This document shows, piece after piece, positions 23,501 through 28,916 of a DNA stretch of 28,916 nucleotides. Below the pieces are notes generated by a model. It ran no database searches and was not told the DNA's origin. It saw nothing but the letters and a program-made list of their open reading frames with translations. The stretch is taken from the NCBI GenBank assembly GCA_035315065.1, contig DATFYM010000235.1, positions 1 through 28,916 on the forward strand, written 5' to 3'. The translations under genes were made by a program, and so were the position numbers. The first letter of the stretch is position 1. Each line of letters opens with the position of its first letter. The DNA is from DATFYM01 sp035315065 (GTDB taxonomy: Bacteria > Acidobacteriota > Terriglobia > UBA7540).

Positions 23501-24275
23501 GTACCGAGCCCTCCAGGCTCCGGTAGAAGGGGTCGAACGTGTCATGCTTCAGCGCGCCGAGGTTGATCCCGCTTAGATTGGTGTAACTCTCGATGGAAAA
23601 GGGTGGAGTGCTCGTCCCGTCGCCCGTGCTGTTGACGGTGAAATAGTGCGCGGCAGCCGCGGAGGTGCCGACGAACGCGCCCGGATTGTCGGCCGGCGCC
23701 TGGCCGTAGATGTATCCGCCGGAAGAGGTCAAGAACCCGAAGAAAAGAAAGGACGCGGGTCGGCCCCCGCCGTTGGTGATGGCCGCCCACGGAATGGCCA
23801 ACTCGCGCACGTTGCCAGCACCCGAGGCATAAACTCCGAAGTTCGCTGTCGATCCCGTCCAGTTTCCGCTACCATCCGCCAGGCGGTATTCCCGGTAGCC
23901 ATCCTTGAAATAGGTGACGAACCCTGCCCGGAACGGCAACTCGGCGAAGTCCTCGCCGTCGTAGTTGAACCCGCTCAGGTTTCCATTGGCGTTCGTGCCT
24001 CCATTGACCGGAAAAATCGGGCTGGGGTCAATATAAATCACCGCTGCCTCACCAAGGTTAGCGTTAGTCACTGCCACGTACAGGTTGGTATCGTCCCACG
24101 TCATGTACCAGGTTTGCTGGGTGTTGCTATTGTAAAACGAGTTGTTCGATCCGTACTCGCCGGATTGGATGACCCCGTCCACGCTGGGCGTGGCAAACTG
24201 GGCCTTGAGACGCGGCGACAGCAGAAACAGAACTGCGCTCACCATCAGAACCAGGACGGTCTTTCGACGGGACAT
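20592..24275 (-). CDS. Exported multidomain GH13 alpha-amylase-family enzyme (neopullulanase/amylopullulanase-like)
   Basis: This is a 1227-residue secreted glycoside hydrolase acting on alpha-1,4/1,6-glucans. The start ATG at 24275 has GAGGAGG upstream. Residues 1-25 are a signal peptide. Residues 28-230 resemble a carbohydrate-binding DOMON/CBM9-type sandwich (VDGVIQSGEYG, WDDTNLYVAV). A further N-terminal beta domain (about 240-380) precedes the GH13 barrel (about 385-900). Conserved regions are DGVFNH (527-532), GWRFDVAPD with nucleophile Asp626, LIGEIW with acid/base Glu657, and LIDSHDTNR with Asp738. The C-terminus has Ig/OmpL47-like repeats (LRYWVNGGPTTV, YVRALDNAGN) and a final beta domain. 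The catalytic set is complete. The exact bond specificity cannot be told. Confidence 0.93.
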   Translation of the reverse strand: MSRRKTVLVLMVSAVLFLLSPRLKAQFATPSVDGVIQSGEYGSNNSFYNSNTQQTWYMTWDDTNLYVAVTNANLGEAAVIYIDPSPIFPVNGGTNANGNLSGFNYDGEDFAELPFRAGFVTYFKDGYREYRLADGSGNWTGSTANFGVYASGAGNVRELAIPWAAITNGGGRPASFLFFGFLTSSGGYIYGQAPADNPGAFVGTSAAAAHYFTVNSTGDGTSTPPFSIESYTNLSGINLGALKHDTFDPFYRSLEGSVPEGTQVTLNFRTAHFDVDQVFLRAYLFDTGTGTTTGPIDTQMSFLENITENSTTYDVWTTTQTMPSAPTVFYYKFRIVKGSNEAFYSDDYLDDNDNLNKDGIGTASNSEPFDSFQITVYHPNFQTPTWLQNANVYQIMPDRFRNGDPTNDYCVAGSTTGCPVFYGVPNSAIAYTTWNTAICDPRNSSSSCYNNFNQFYGGDLLGIQNELDYLQTLGADTLYLTPIFRARSYHRYDTDNYLHIDPALGGDSAFAALQTEMDRRGMRLILDGVFNHASSDSLYFDRYNRYGGSPPNIGACLSLESMWRTWFHFNDNNVPCTSADYPGWFGFDSLPQFDHTNPQVQGFFYSGVGNVMQNWYNLGASGWRFDVAPDPNFPHAWWVGTRTFAKGYKSDGPLIGEIWPNASQWLAGDQLDSTMNYRFRKNITGFARNAEWHDDNNNGTNDIPGLTPSQFDHALRAVRDDYPPQATAAMLDLIDSHDTNRALYLMTELGDTGLMQAKQRLELAALFQFTYVGAPMVMYGDEVAINSPSLASSSNGPIGDPYTRAPYPWTDQSGDPTIYGPPDTSVESYYTLLEHLRKQYPVLRTGSFTTLLTGDTQEPGTAPNTYAFARSGGGSTAIVALNNGSSSNAPAISVGAFFPDGTVLQDALRGGTYAVSSGNVPLTLAGLSGVVLLPSPVSVDLTPPTASASLSPSADSHGWNNTVPVNVSVSATDNSGGSGVNELRYWVNGGPTTVTPSASASLSFNSEGQSTVYVRALDNAGNISSLLSQPVNIDLTVPVVRVTGVINGASYDFNMAPAAGCNTTDALSGVAVQATVNITGGNGHGYGNYTATCSGAVDNAGNAAASVFASYTVLAPPSLSGLITGKTGSRNARSWTITLKDSGSGPAGAAQVNSLSLLQAGGASCTPAIASTFPISVGSIASGSSANGVVTINFTGCANNARFTARFTFSSDNGAVAGSQTLYNQFQ

Positions 24276-24366
24276 TGGCAGCCTCCTCGGGACGTGCTTC
24301 GGTGGCTGGATCGCGCGCGAGTTCCGCTACCCTCCGCCGCAACGTGCAGCCCACTGTTGTCGGCAG

Positions 24367-24395
24367 AGTATAGTCGATCCCCATGGCGAGTTCAA
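24367..24395 (-). promoter_or_regulatory. Sigma-70-type promoter of the GH13/PEP-CTERM operon
   Basis: TTGAAC (24390-24395) and TATACT (24367-24372) on the minus strand are separated by exactly 17 bases. Transcription would start near 24360 and leave an 85-nt leader before the GH13 start at 24275. The signal agrees with the consensus at most positions. Confidence 0.6.
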
Positions 24396-24435
24396 TGACT
24401 CATCACGTCCACGTCGGACGTCGGCCAGAGAGGAG

Positions 24436-25140
24436 TCAGAAGCCAGCCGCTATGCCCAAGACGGGGACAGTAGGCGGAATCGGAAGGCAGAGCGCCCGTT
24501 GCCGTCCCTCGGCCAAAACGGCCGCTTGGGTCAATAGCACCATCTCCTTCGCGAACACCGCCAGCAGCAAAGCCGCGAGCGCCCGCCACTGCCAGTGTGG
24601 ACTCTCGTCCTCCAACTCCAGCCGCCACCCTGACTTCGGCGTCGGGCCCGCCGGCAGCTTCGGGTCCCACGTGTCCACCTCTTGCGGCCCGCTCGCCTGC
24701 TCCAGCGTCTCGTCAAGTTCAAGAGCCTCGCTATCTAGCCAGCGCAGGAACACCATCAGGCGCGCCCACAAGGATCTCGGAAATTGACGATTGCTCGGAA
24801 GACGAAACTCGAAACTCGAAATTCGAAACTCGCCCCCCGGATTCAGTTTCGGGTTGCGAATCCCGACCTTCGTCCCCCCGGCCATCGGCGACCGGCGAAG
24901 GATTGCCGTCTTCTCGCGGTGCGCCTCCGGCTTGGCTTTGTCCTCGCCCGCCAGCGCCAGGCTGTTCTCCAGGTGACGGCAGGAGGTCCCGTTGTAAGTA
25001 TGGGTGGGGGATCGCTTGCCGGGTGGTCCCAGCTTCAAATGCGCCAGGGAGAGGTTGGCGTACCAGGCCAGTTGCCGTCTCGGAGTAAACTGGTTGCGCT
25101 TTTCGGGAGGGGCGGCGTTAGCTTTTTCGAGCGCCTTCAT
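24436..25140 (-). CDS. Hypothetical protein interrupted by intergenic-type repeat, probably decayed
   Basis: The frame is open from about 25401 to 24436, but the only start codon is ATG 25140, in the middle of apparently coding sequence. Upstream residues such as KRKYRTSDKVRASSP look genuine. Residues 25-75 (RRQLAWYANLSLAHLKLG, THTYNGTSCRHLENSLALAGE) resemble a dispersed acidobacterial family without known function. Residues about 80-122 are read from repeat DNA (24782-24830) that elsewhere is intergenic. After it LWARLMVFLRWLDSEALELDE looks like family sequence again. No typical ribosome-binding site was found. I consider it a broken gene with an insertion. Confidence 0.4.
   Translation of the reverse strand: MKALEKANAAPPEKRNQFTPRRQLAWYANLSLAHLKLGPPGKRSPTHTYNGTSCRHLENSLALAGEDKAKPEAHREKTAILRRSPMAGGTKVGIRNPKLNPGGEFRISSFEFRLPSNRQFPRSLWARLMVFLRWLDSEALELDETLEQASGPQEVDTWDPKLPAGPTPKSGWRLELEDESPHWQWRALAALLLAVFAKEMVLLTQAAVLAEGRQRALCLPIPPTVPVLGIAAGF
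24782..24830. repeat. Heptamer array: AATTGACGATTG followed by four CGAAACT units
   Basis: The sequence begins with AATTGACGATTG (24782-24793), the unit seen at gene ends elsewhere in the window. It then carries four tandem heptamers, CGAAACT, CGAAACT, CGAAATT and CGAAACT (24803-24830). It lies inside the minus-strand frame of 24436-25140. Confidence 0.75.
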
Positions 25141-25528
25141 CGACGCCGCGTGGCGCGCCGGAGTGAAAACGTAGACCTTGCGTGCCTGCTTCAGGTTGGC
25201 GGGGGAAGAGGCGCGGACCTTGTCGCTGGTGCGGTACTTGCGCTTCGGCTTCGTCGGGCTTGTTGACGGTTCCGTGGCCGCCGCGTCGGACTGGTCGACG
25301 CGGCCGCTGTTCGGCTCCTTCGCTGCGCTCAGGACAGGGCTTTGGTCGTCTGGCGACGGCGGGTCGCCTACGGTTCTTGCGCCTCGGGATTCGAGATTTC
25401 AGATTCCGGATTCAAGACATCACCTGCGCTCGTGATGTAAATCTGCGAACCGAGACGCATCTACGCTACACCATGTCGAAGTAATATTTCAAGGGAAAAA
25501 TTATCATGGAATGGAAGGGAAGCGAGTC
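25141..25528. other. Region upstream of the decayed ORF, with repeat-like sequence
   Basis: On the minus strand the coding-like frame of 24436-25140 continues to about 25401 without a start codon. It includes the word CTGTCCTGAGCGCAGCGAAG (near 25318-25338), which resembles a very widespread dispersed bacterial repeat. GAATC-rich short repeats (25385-25415) lie at its beginning. Between 25440 and 25528 I see only AT-richer DNA and no gene. Confidence 0.35.
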
Positions 25529-26116
25529 TTAGCCTAGCCGATAGCGAAACGAGTCTTCGGCCCAACCCTTGAATGTCTTGTTGATGGGTCTGACCCGAAG
25601 AGTACGGTATTCCGCCCCGATTTTATCCGCCAGCTTGCGAGCCTGCGGTGAGACGATGATTAGCGTCCGTTCTCGCGATTTATCCAGCGCATGGAGGATC
25701 GGCTCGTAGGATGGCCGGTCATGGTTATTGAAGCTATATCCGACCGCCACCAGGACTCCCGACTCGCGCACCAGCGAACACGCCTTCCGGTAGGTTTCGC
25801 TGATGAACGGCAGCTTCAGTGCGTCGGCCTTGTCCGGAATAGGGGCGATCACACGTTCTTCGATGGAAACGCGGCCGGTCCTGGATGTTGCGGGCCGATA
25901 CGGCGGGAAACAGGAGGTGATCGAGTCGGGGTCGAAACTGTAGCGTGGCCGGTCAAGCTGATTGAGCCACTCCATTTCGTCACCCGGGTTGCGTTTTATG
26001 TCGAACTCGGACGTGTAGACGCAAAAACTTCCGTGGAGGTGCAGCACCACGCAGGTGGACGCGCGCTCAGCGAATTCGATCGGTTTGAGAGCCGCCAGAT
26101 CGGTCTCCACTGGCAA
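25529..26116 (-). CDS. SIR2-like domain protein, N-terminally truncated
   Basis: These 195 residues match the C-terminal half of SIR2-like proteins, which in defence and related proteins bind or hydrolyse NAD. Recognisable parts are the VVLHLHGSF strand, YRKACSLVRESGVLVAVGYSFNNHD and a final strand RTLIIVSPQARKLADKI. The first half of the fold, with the GAGxS nucleotide-binding loop and the N-D catalytic segment, is missing. In-frame sequence continues only a few codons upstream (to YGLPVETD) before a TAG. The frame begins at TTG 26116 without a clear ribosome-binding site. It is likely the remnant of a longer gene, and NAD hydrolysis is not expected from this fragment alone. Confidence 0.6.
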   Translation of the reverse strand: MPVETDLAALKPIEFAERASTCVVLHLHGSFCVYTSEFDIKRNPGDEMEWLNQLDRPRYSFDPDSITSCFPPYRPATSRTGRVSIEERVIAPIPDKADALKLPFISETYRKACSLVRESGVLVAVGYSFNNHDRPSYEPILHALDKSRERTLIIVSPQARKLADKIGAEYRTLRVRPINKTFKGWAEDSFRYRLG

Positions 26117-26202
26117 GCCGTACCCGTCGCGCGGGTACTACCGATCAGCGCCGGCTTTGCGATCTGCATAGATCCCGTAACCCCCTGGTCAGCTACAAGC
26201 CT

Positions 26203-26394
26203 TCACTCGTGGCGTCGGTCCCAAGCTACAATCTCCGCCCCGGTAATCGGCATCTGTTTATCGCCGAAGATTCTGCGCCGGCGGGCGGCGAAATCCGGCC
26301 AGTAGGGCTTCTCGGGTTCGAGCCGGAACGGGACCAGCTTGGCAATCGGCCGGTTGCGTTTGCGGATTTCCGTGGCACTCTTCATGATCCACAT
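26203..26394 (-). CDS. Phd/YefM-type antitoxin, shortened, without a toxin gene
   Basis: This 63-residue frame starts at ATG 26394 (MWIMKSATEIRKRN) with AGGAA about nine bases upstream; an in-frame TTG at 26421 is an alternative. The central EIRKRNRPIAKLVPF matches the strand of Phd-type antitoxins (usually VTKRGKPVARLVP). The rest, RRRRIFGDKQMPITGAEIVAWD, fits the C-terminal toxin-binding arm. The first 25-30 residues of the usual Phd fold, which include the DNA-binding part, are largely missing. Downstream, where a PIN toxin would be expected, no such gene is found, only the SIR2-like fragment. It is probably an orphan remnant. Confidence 0.5.
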   Translation of the reverse strand: MWIMKSATEIRKRNRPIAKLVPFRLEPEKPYWPDFAARRRRIFGDKQMPITGAEIVAWDRRHE

Positions 26395-26431
26395 TCTGTG
26401 TGGTTCCTGTTGTTGAGTCAAGCCGAGGAAT

Positions 26432-26595
26432 GCAAGAGAAGAGATGAATCCACAGACTACGCAGATTTCACAGATGCGTAAGAAGGCTAGAGAAGCGAAT
26501 TGTGGGGCAGTGGCGCAGCACCACTACCGAATTGTGGTGTTCTCGGTCTGTATCTGTGTAATCTGCGAAATCTGTGGATTCTCTTCTTGTCTTGC
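26432..26595. repeat. Inverted-repeat element with CCACAGA-TACGCAGATT core next to the GH31 stop codon
   Basis: A 44-bp left arm (26432-26475) pairs with a right arm (26552-26595) without gaps, with about seven mismatches. The arms contain GAATCCACAGA followed by 9-bp-period units (CGCAGATTT, CACAGAT), the same core as in the element at 18381-18654. The spacer contains two direct copies of CGAATTGTGG (26496-26505 and 26529-26538) around a GTGG/CCAC hairpin. The right arm ends five bases from the GH31 stop (26601-26603). Confidence 0.8.
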
Positions 26596-26600
26596 AACTG

Positions 26601-28916
26601 TCAGTTCTTTCCGACAATCTCGACGATTTGCGCGTCAGGAATCGTCCACCCCTGGGCCCCCTCGTGGCTTAACTTCTGGGCTGCATCGTTCCAGTGCAGG
26701 CGCGTGATCCGGCTGTCGCCCTTCTCGTAGGCGTAGGTCAGGCCGTCGTCCTGGTAGAGCGTGAAGTCGGCATCCGCGCCGCGATAAACGCGCACTTTGG
26801 CGATGTTCTGCGTCTGGCTGGTGTTTTCGATGGGCTCTCCCAACGGCACGATGGAGCCCGCGCGGACAAAGAGCGGCAGTGTGTCAATCGGCGCCTCCAC
26901 CCGGATCGTCTGCCCACCGTGGACACGCTCGCTGGTCCAGTAGTTGTACCAGTCTGTACCGCCTGTACCGGCCGGCAAGTAAACCATGCGGCTGGTGGCG
27001 CCCTGCTCGGTCACAGGAGCCACCAGAAACGCGGGGCCGAACATGTACTCGTCGCCGAGATCGGCCGCTTTGGGGTCGTCGGGAAAATCCATGAAGAGCG
27101 CGCGCATGTACGGCGCGCCGGTTTGATTGGTGTAGTAGCCTAGCGAGTAGATATAGGGCATCAGTTGGTAGCGCAGCCGAAGATACTTGGCCAGAATCGG
27201 CTCGGCCTGTTTGCCGTACGACCAGGCTTCGTTGGTGCGGCGGCTGCCGTGGGTGCGGAAGATGGGAAGAAAAGCCGCGTACTCAAACCAGCGCGTGTAA
27301 AGCTCCGGGTAGTCATCGTAGCCGCCCACGTTGTCGCGGGCATCGGAGGGGTCGAGCAGCGGCGGATGCGCGGGATGATGCTCGGCGGGCAGGTATTGCC
27401 AGCCGCCGATATCCTGGGTCCAATAAGCGAGGCCGGAGGCGGTGAAGTCGAGTCCGGTGGGAATCTGGCGCTTCAGCGTGTCCCACGTGGGATAGATATC
27501 CGAGGACCAAAAGAAAGTGCCGTTGCGCTGCGCCCCCAGGTAAGCGTCGCGCGAGAGGATGAGCGCGCGATGTTTGACGTCGCGGCGGAAACCGTCGTAG
27601 AGCGCTGCCGTGTGGACCAGCGGATAGATGTTGAAGAAGCGCGTGCCGGGCCCGGCGTAGAAGTAGCTGCCGTTGGGCGGCAGGTCGGGCTCGGTCTCAT
27701 CGGCCCAGATAGCGTCAAAACCCTGGCTGAGGATGTTGTCGCGGATCACGTTCCAGTACCAGCGCGCAGCCTCGGGGTTGGTGGTGTCGATGTCGGAACC
27801 GGCGCGGTCGTAAGGCAGGCCGTCGGTGGGGGTGCCGTCGGCGAGGTGCTCGAACCAGCCCTTTTGCAAAAGAAAGTCATAGTATCGTGAACCGGGCGTG
27901 AAGCGCGGCCAGACGCTGATCATGGTCTGGAAGCCCATCTCGTGAAGTTGCTTGTTCATGGCCGCGGGATCGGGCCATTTTACGGGATCGAAATCCATCT
28001 GGCCCATCTTGGTGTAATAGAACCAGTCGACCACCATGACGTCGGCGGGCAGGTGGCGCTCGCGGTATCCTTTGGCGACGCTGAGGACCTCGTCCTGGCT
28101 GGCGTAGCGCTGCTTGCACTGGATGAAGCCGTAGGCGGCCTGGGGCAGCATCGGGGTGGGCCCGGTGAGGGCGCGATATCCGGCGTAGATTTCGTCGGTG
28201 GTGTCACCGGCGATGACGAAGAAAGAGACGCGGTTGCCGACCTCGGAGGTCCACTTGGTCTGCTCGTTGAAGCCAGGCTCGATGGTGGTTTTGGAGGGAT
28301 TGTCCCAGATCATTCCATAGCCACGATTGGTCACCACAAACGGCACGCAGACGCTGGGACCGCCGGTGGCCGTGTAGTTGTGCCAGCAGTCGATGGTGTG
28401 GCCGCGATGGTCGAGAAATCCTTCCTGGTTCTGCCCCAGGCCGTAGTAGTGCTCGTCGTCCGGCGAAGTGAAGTTGGCGCCGACTTGGTAGAAGGCCTCG
28501 TCCGATGGGCGCTTGTCGTTCAAGATCGCAGCGTTGCCGTCCTTATGATTGGGCACCGACATCCACCAGCCGGTCAGATGGAGAAGCGTCTTGCCTTGCG
28601 GCGTGCCGATGGTGATGTTGGCCGGCGGGGTAGAGCCGCTGAAGAACTTGCCGATGTCCACCGCGGTCGCCAGTGGCTTGCCGGGATGGTTCACGGCGAC
28701 GGTCACGACGAGGCGCGAGGATCGATAGACCTCTCCCTGGTCATTCTGCTGGTGCCGCCAGCCTTCATCCGAAGGAGCGGCGATGAAGCCATAACCCGGA
28801 GGCGCGGTGGCCTGCTCCTTGGACAAGCTGAGGCTGACGCGGATGATGTTGGGAGCGTACGGCTCGAGAACGACCGTGCTGCCATCGCGGCTCAAAACCA
28901 GCCCGTCTTGGAGTGT
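26601..28916 (-). CDS. GH31 family alpha-glucosidase-like enzyme (5' end outside window)
   Basis: This is a large glycoside hydrolase of family 31 (alpha-glucosidase, alpha-xylosidase or related). The frame is open to the last base, so the signal peptide and N-terminus lie outside; about 771 residues are visible. After an N-terminal beta-sandwich (GLGQNQEGFLDHRGHTIDCW), the barrel carries VDWFYYTKMGQMDFD and FDAIWADETEPD, with the nucleophile Asp encoded near 27699-27701. The acid/base Asp in FFWSSDIYPTW lies near 27498-27500. The C-terminal sandwich contains LPLFVRAGSIVPLG and ends with a DUF5110-like domain (VRVYRGADADFTLYQDDG). The WADETE form of the nucleophile motif and WSSD are typical. 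With the GH13 enzyme it would degrade alpha-glucans. Substrate specificity is unresolved. Confidence 0.93.
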   Translation of the reverse strand, partial: TLQDGLVLSRDGSTVVLEPYAPNIIRVSLSLSKEQATAPPGYGFIAAPSDEGWRHQQNDQGEVYRSSRLVVTVAVNHPGKPLATAVDIGKFFSGSTPPANITIGTPQGKTLLHLTGWWMSVPNHKDGNAAILNDKRPSDEAFYQVGANFTSPDDEHYYGLGQNQEGFLDHRGHTIDCWHNYTATGGPSVCVPFVVTNRGYGMIWDNPSKTTIEPGFNEQTKWTSEVGNRVSFFVIAGDTTDEIYAGYRALTGPTPMLPQAAYGFIQCKQRYASQDEVLSVAKGYRERHLPADVMVVDWFYYTKMGQMDFDPVKWPDPAAMNKQLHEMGFQTMISVWPRFTPGSRYYDFLLQKGWFEHLADGTPTDGLPYDRAGSDIDTTNPEAARWYWNVIRDNILSQGFDAIWADETEPDLPPNGSYFYAGPGTRFFNIYPLVHTAALYDGFRRDVKHRALILSRDAYLGAQRNGTFFWSSDIYPTWDTLKRQIPTGLDFTASGLAYWTQDIGGWQYLPAEHHPAHPPLLDPSDARDNVGGYDDYPELYTRWFEYAAFLPIFRTHGSRRTNEAWSYGKQAEPILAKYLRLRYQLMPYIYSLGYYTNQTGAPYMRALFMDFPDDPKAADLGDEYMFGPAFLVAPVTEQGATSRMVYLPAGTGGTDWYNYWTSERVHGGQTIRVEAPIDTLPLFVRAGSIVPLGEPIENTSQTQNIAKVRVYRGADADFTLYQDDGLTYAYEKGDSRITRLHWNDAAQKLSHEGAQGWTIPDAQIVEIVGKN

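Overview
This window most likely comes from a member of the Acidobacteriota, probably a soil or sediment lineage. The signs are a giant Oar-type TonB-dependent receptor with an N-terminal carboxypeptidase-regulatory domain, an ECF sigma factor of the acidobacterial/planctomycete type paired with a Ser/Thr kinase carrying TolB-like and TPR domains, a small secreted protein of a kind common in acidobacteria, PEP-CTERM surface proteins, and high-GC intergenic DNA packed with short-period repeats. This is inferred from gene types only; no rRNA or tRNA gene was seen.

Layout. Positions 1-1776 (+): the C-terminal part of glutaminyl-tRNA synthetase (cut by the window edge) and a GNAT acetyltransferase. 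1947-5276 (-): the Oar-type receptor, with a good promoter at 5383-5411. 5635-6319: a convergent pair of molybdate-binding genes, a stand-alone Mop protein (+) and an HTH-TOBE regulator (-). 6710-7147 (-): an HPt phosphotransfer protein, divergent from a small secreted/anchored protein (7511-7939, +). 8030-10760: a zone of decay with a frameshifted formylglycine-generating-enzyme-like gene, a frameshifted small gene, the N-terminus of a TGPRT-motif protein with a decayed tail, and dispersed repeats. 10819-13283 (-): three exported proteins (DUF2141-like, a PQQ-type beta-propeller, a small secreted protein), with an intrinsic terminator at 12788-12825.

13494-16557 (+): an ECF sigma factor translationally coupled to a 915-residue kinase. 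The sigma factor has a precise internal deletion. 16600-17370 (+): an RlmA-type 23S rRNA methyltransferase. 17612-20557 (-): a short-chain dehydrogenase, a CBS-pair protein ending in an apparent HEPN domain, and a PEP-CTERM protein. The PEP-CTERM gene lies 34 bp behind a 1227-residue exported GH13 amylase (20592-24275, -; promoter 24367-24395). 24436-26394 (-): a second decay zone with a repeat-invaded ORF, a SIR2-like C-terminal fragment and a shortened Phd-type antitoxin. 26601-28916 (-): a GH31 alpha-glucosidase-like enzyme that runs off the window. The GH13 and GH31 enzymes suggest growth on starch or other alpha-glucans.

The most unusual structure is a family of inverted-repeat elements built from 7-bp or 9-bp tandem units. 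They directly abut or overlap the stop codons of several minus-strand genes (8655-8733, 17536-17611, 18381-18654, 26432-26595). The one at 18381-18654 fills almost a whole intergenic region as one long imperfect palindrome with 46-bp perfect arms. The other leading observations are the sigma factor deleted between two presumed copies of a short direct repeat, and the CBS-HEPN fusion. No complete new multi-gene system was found.
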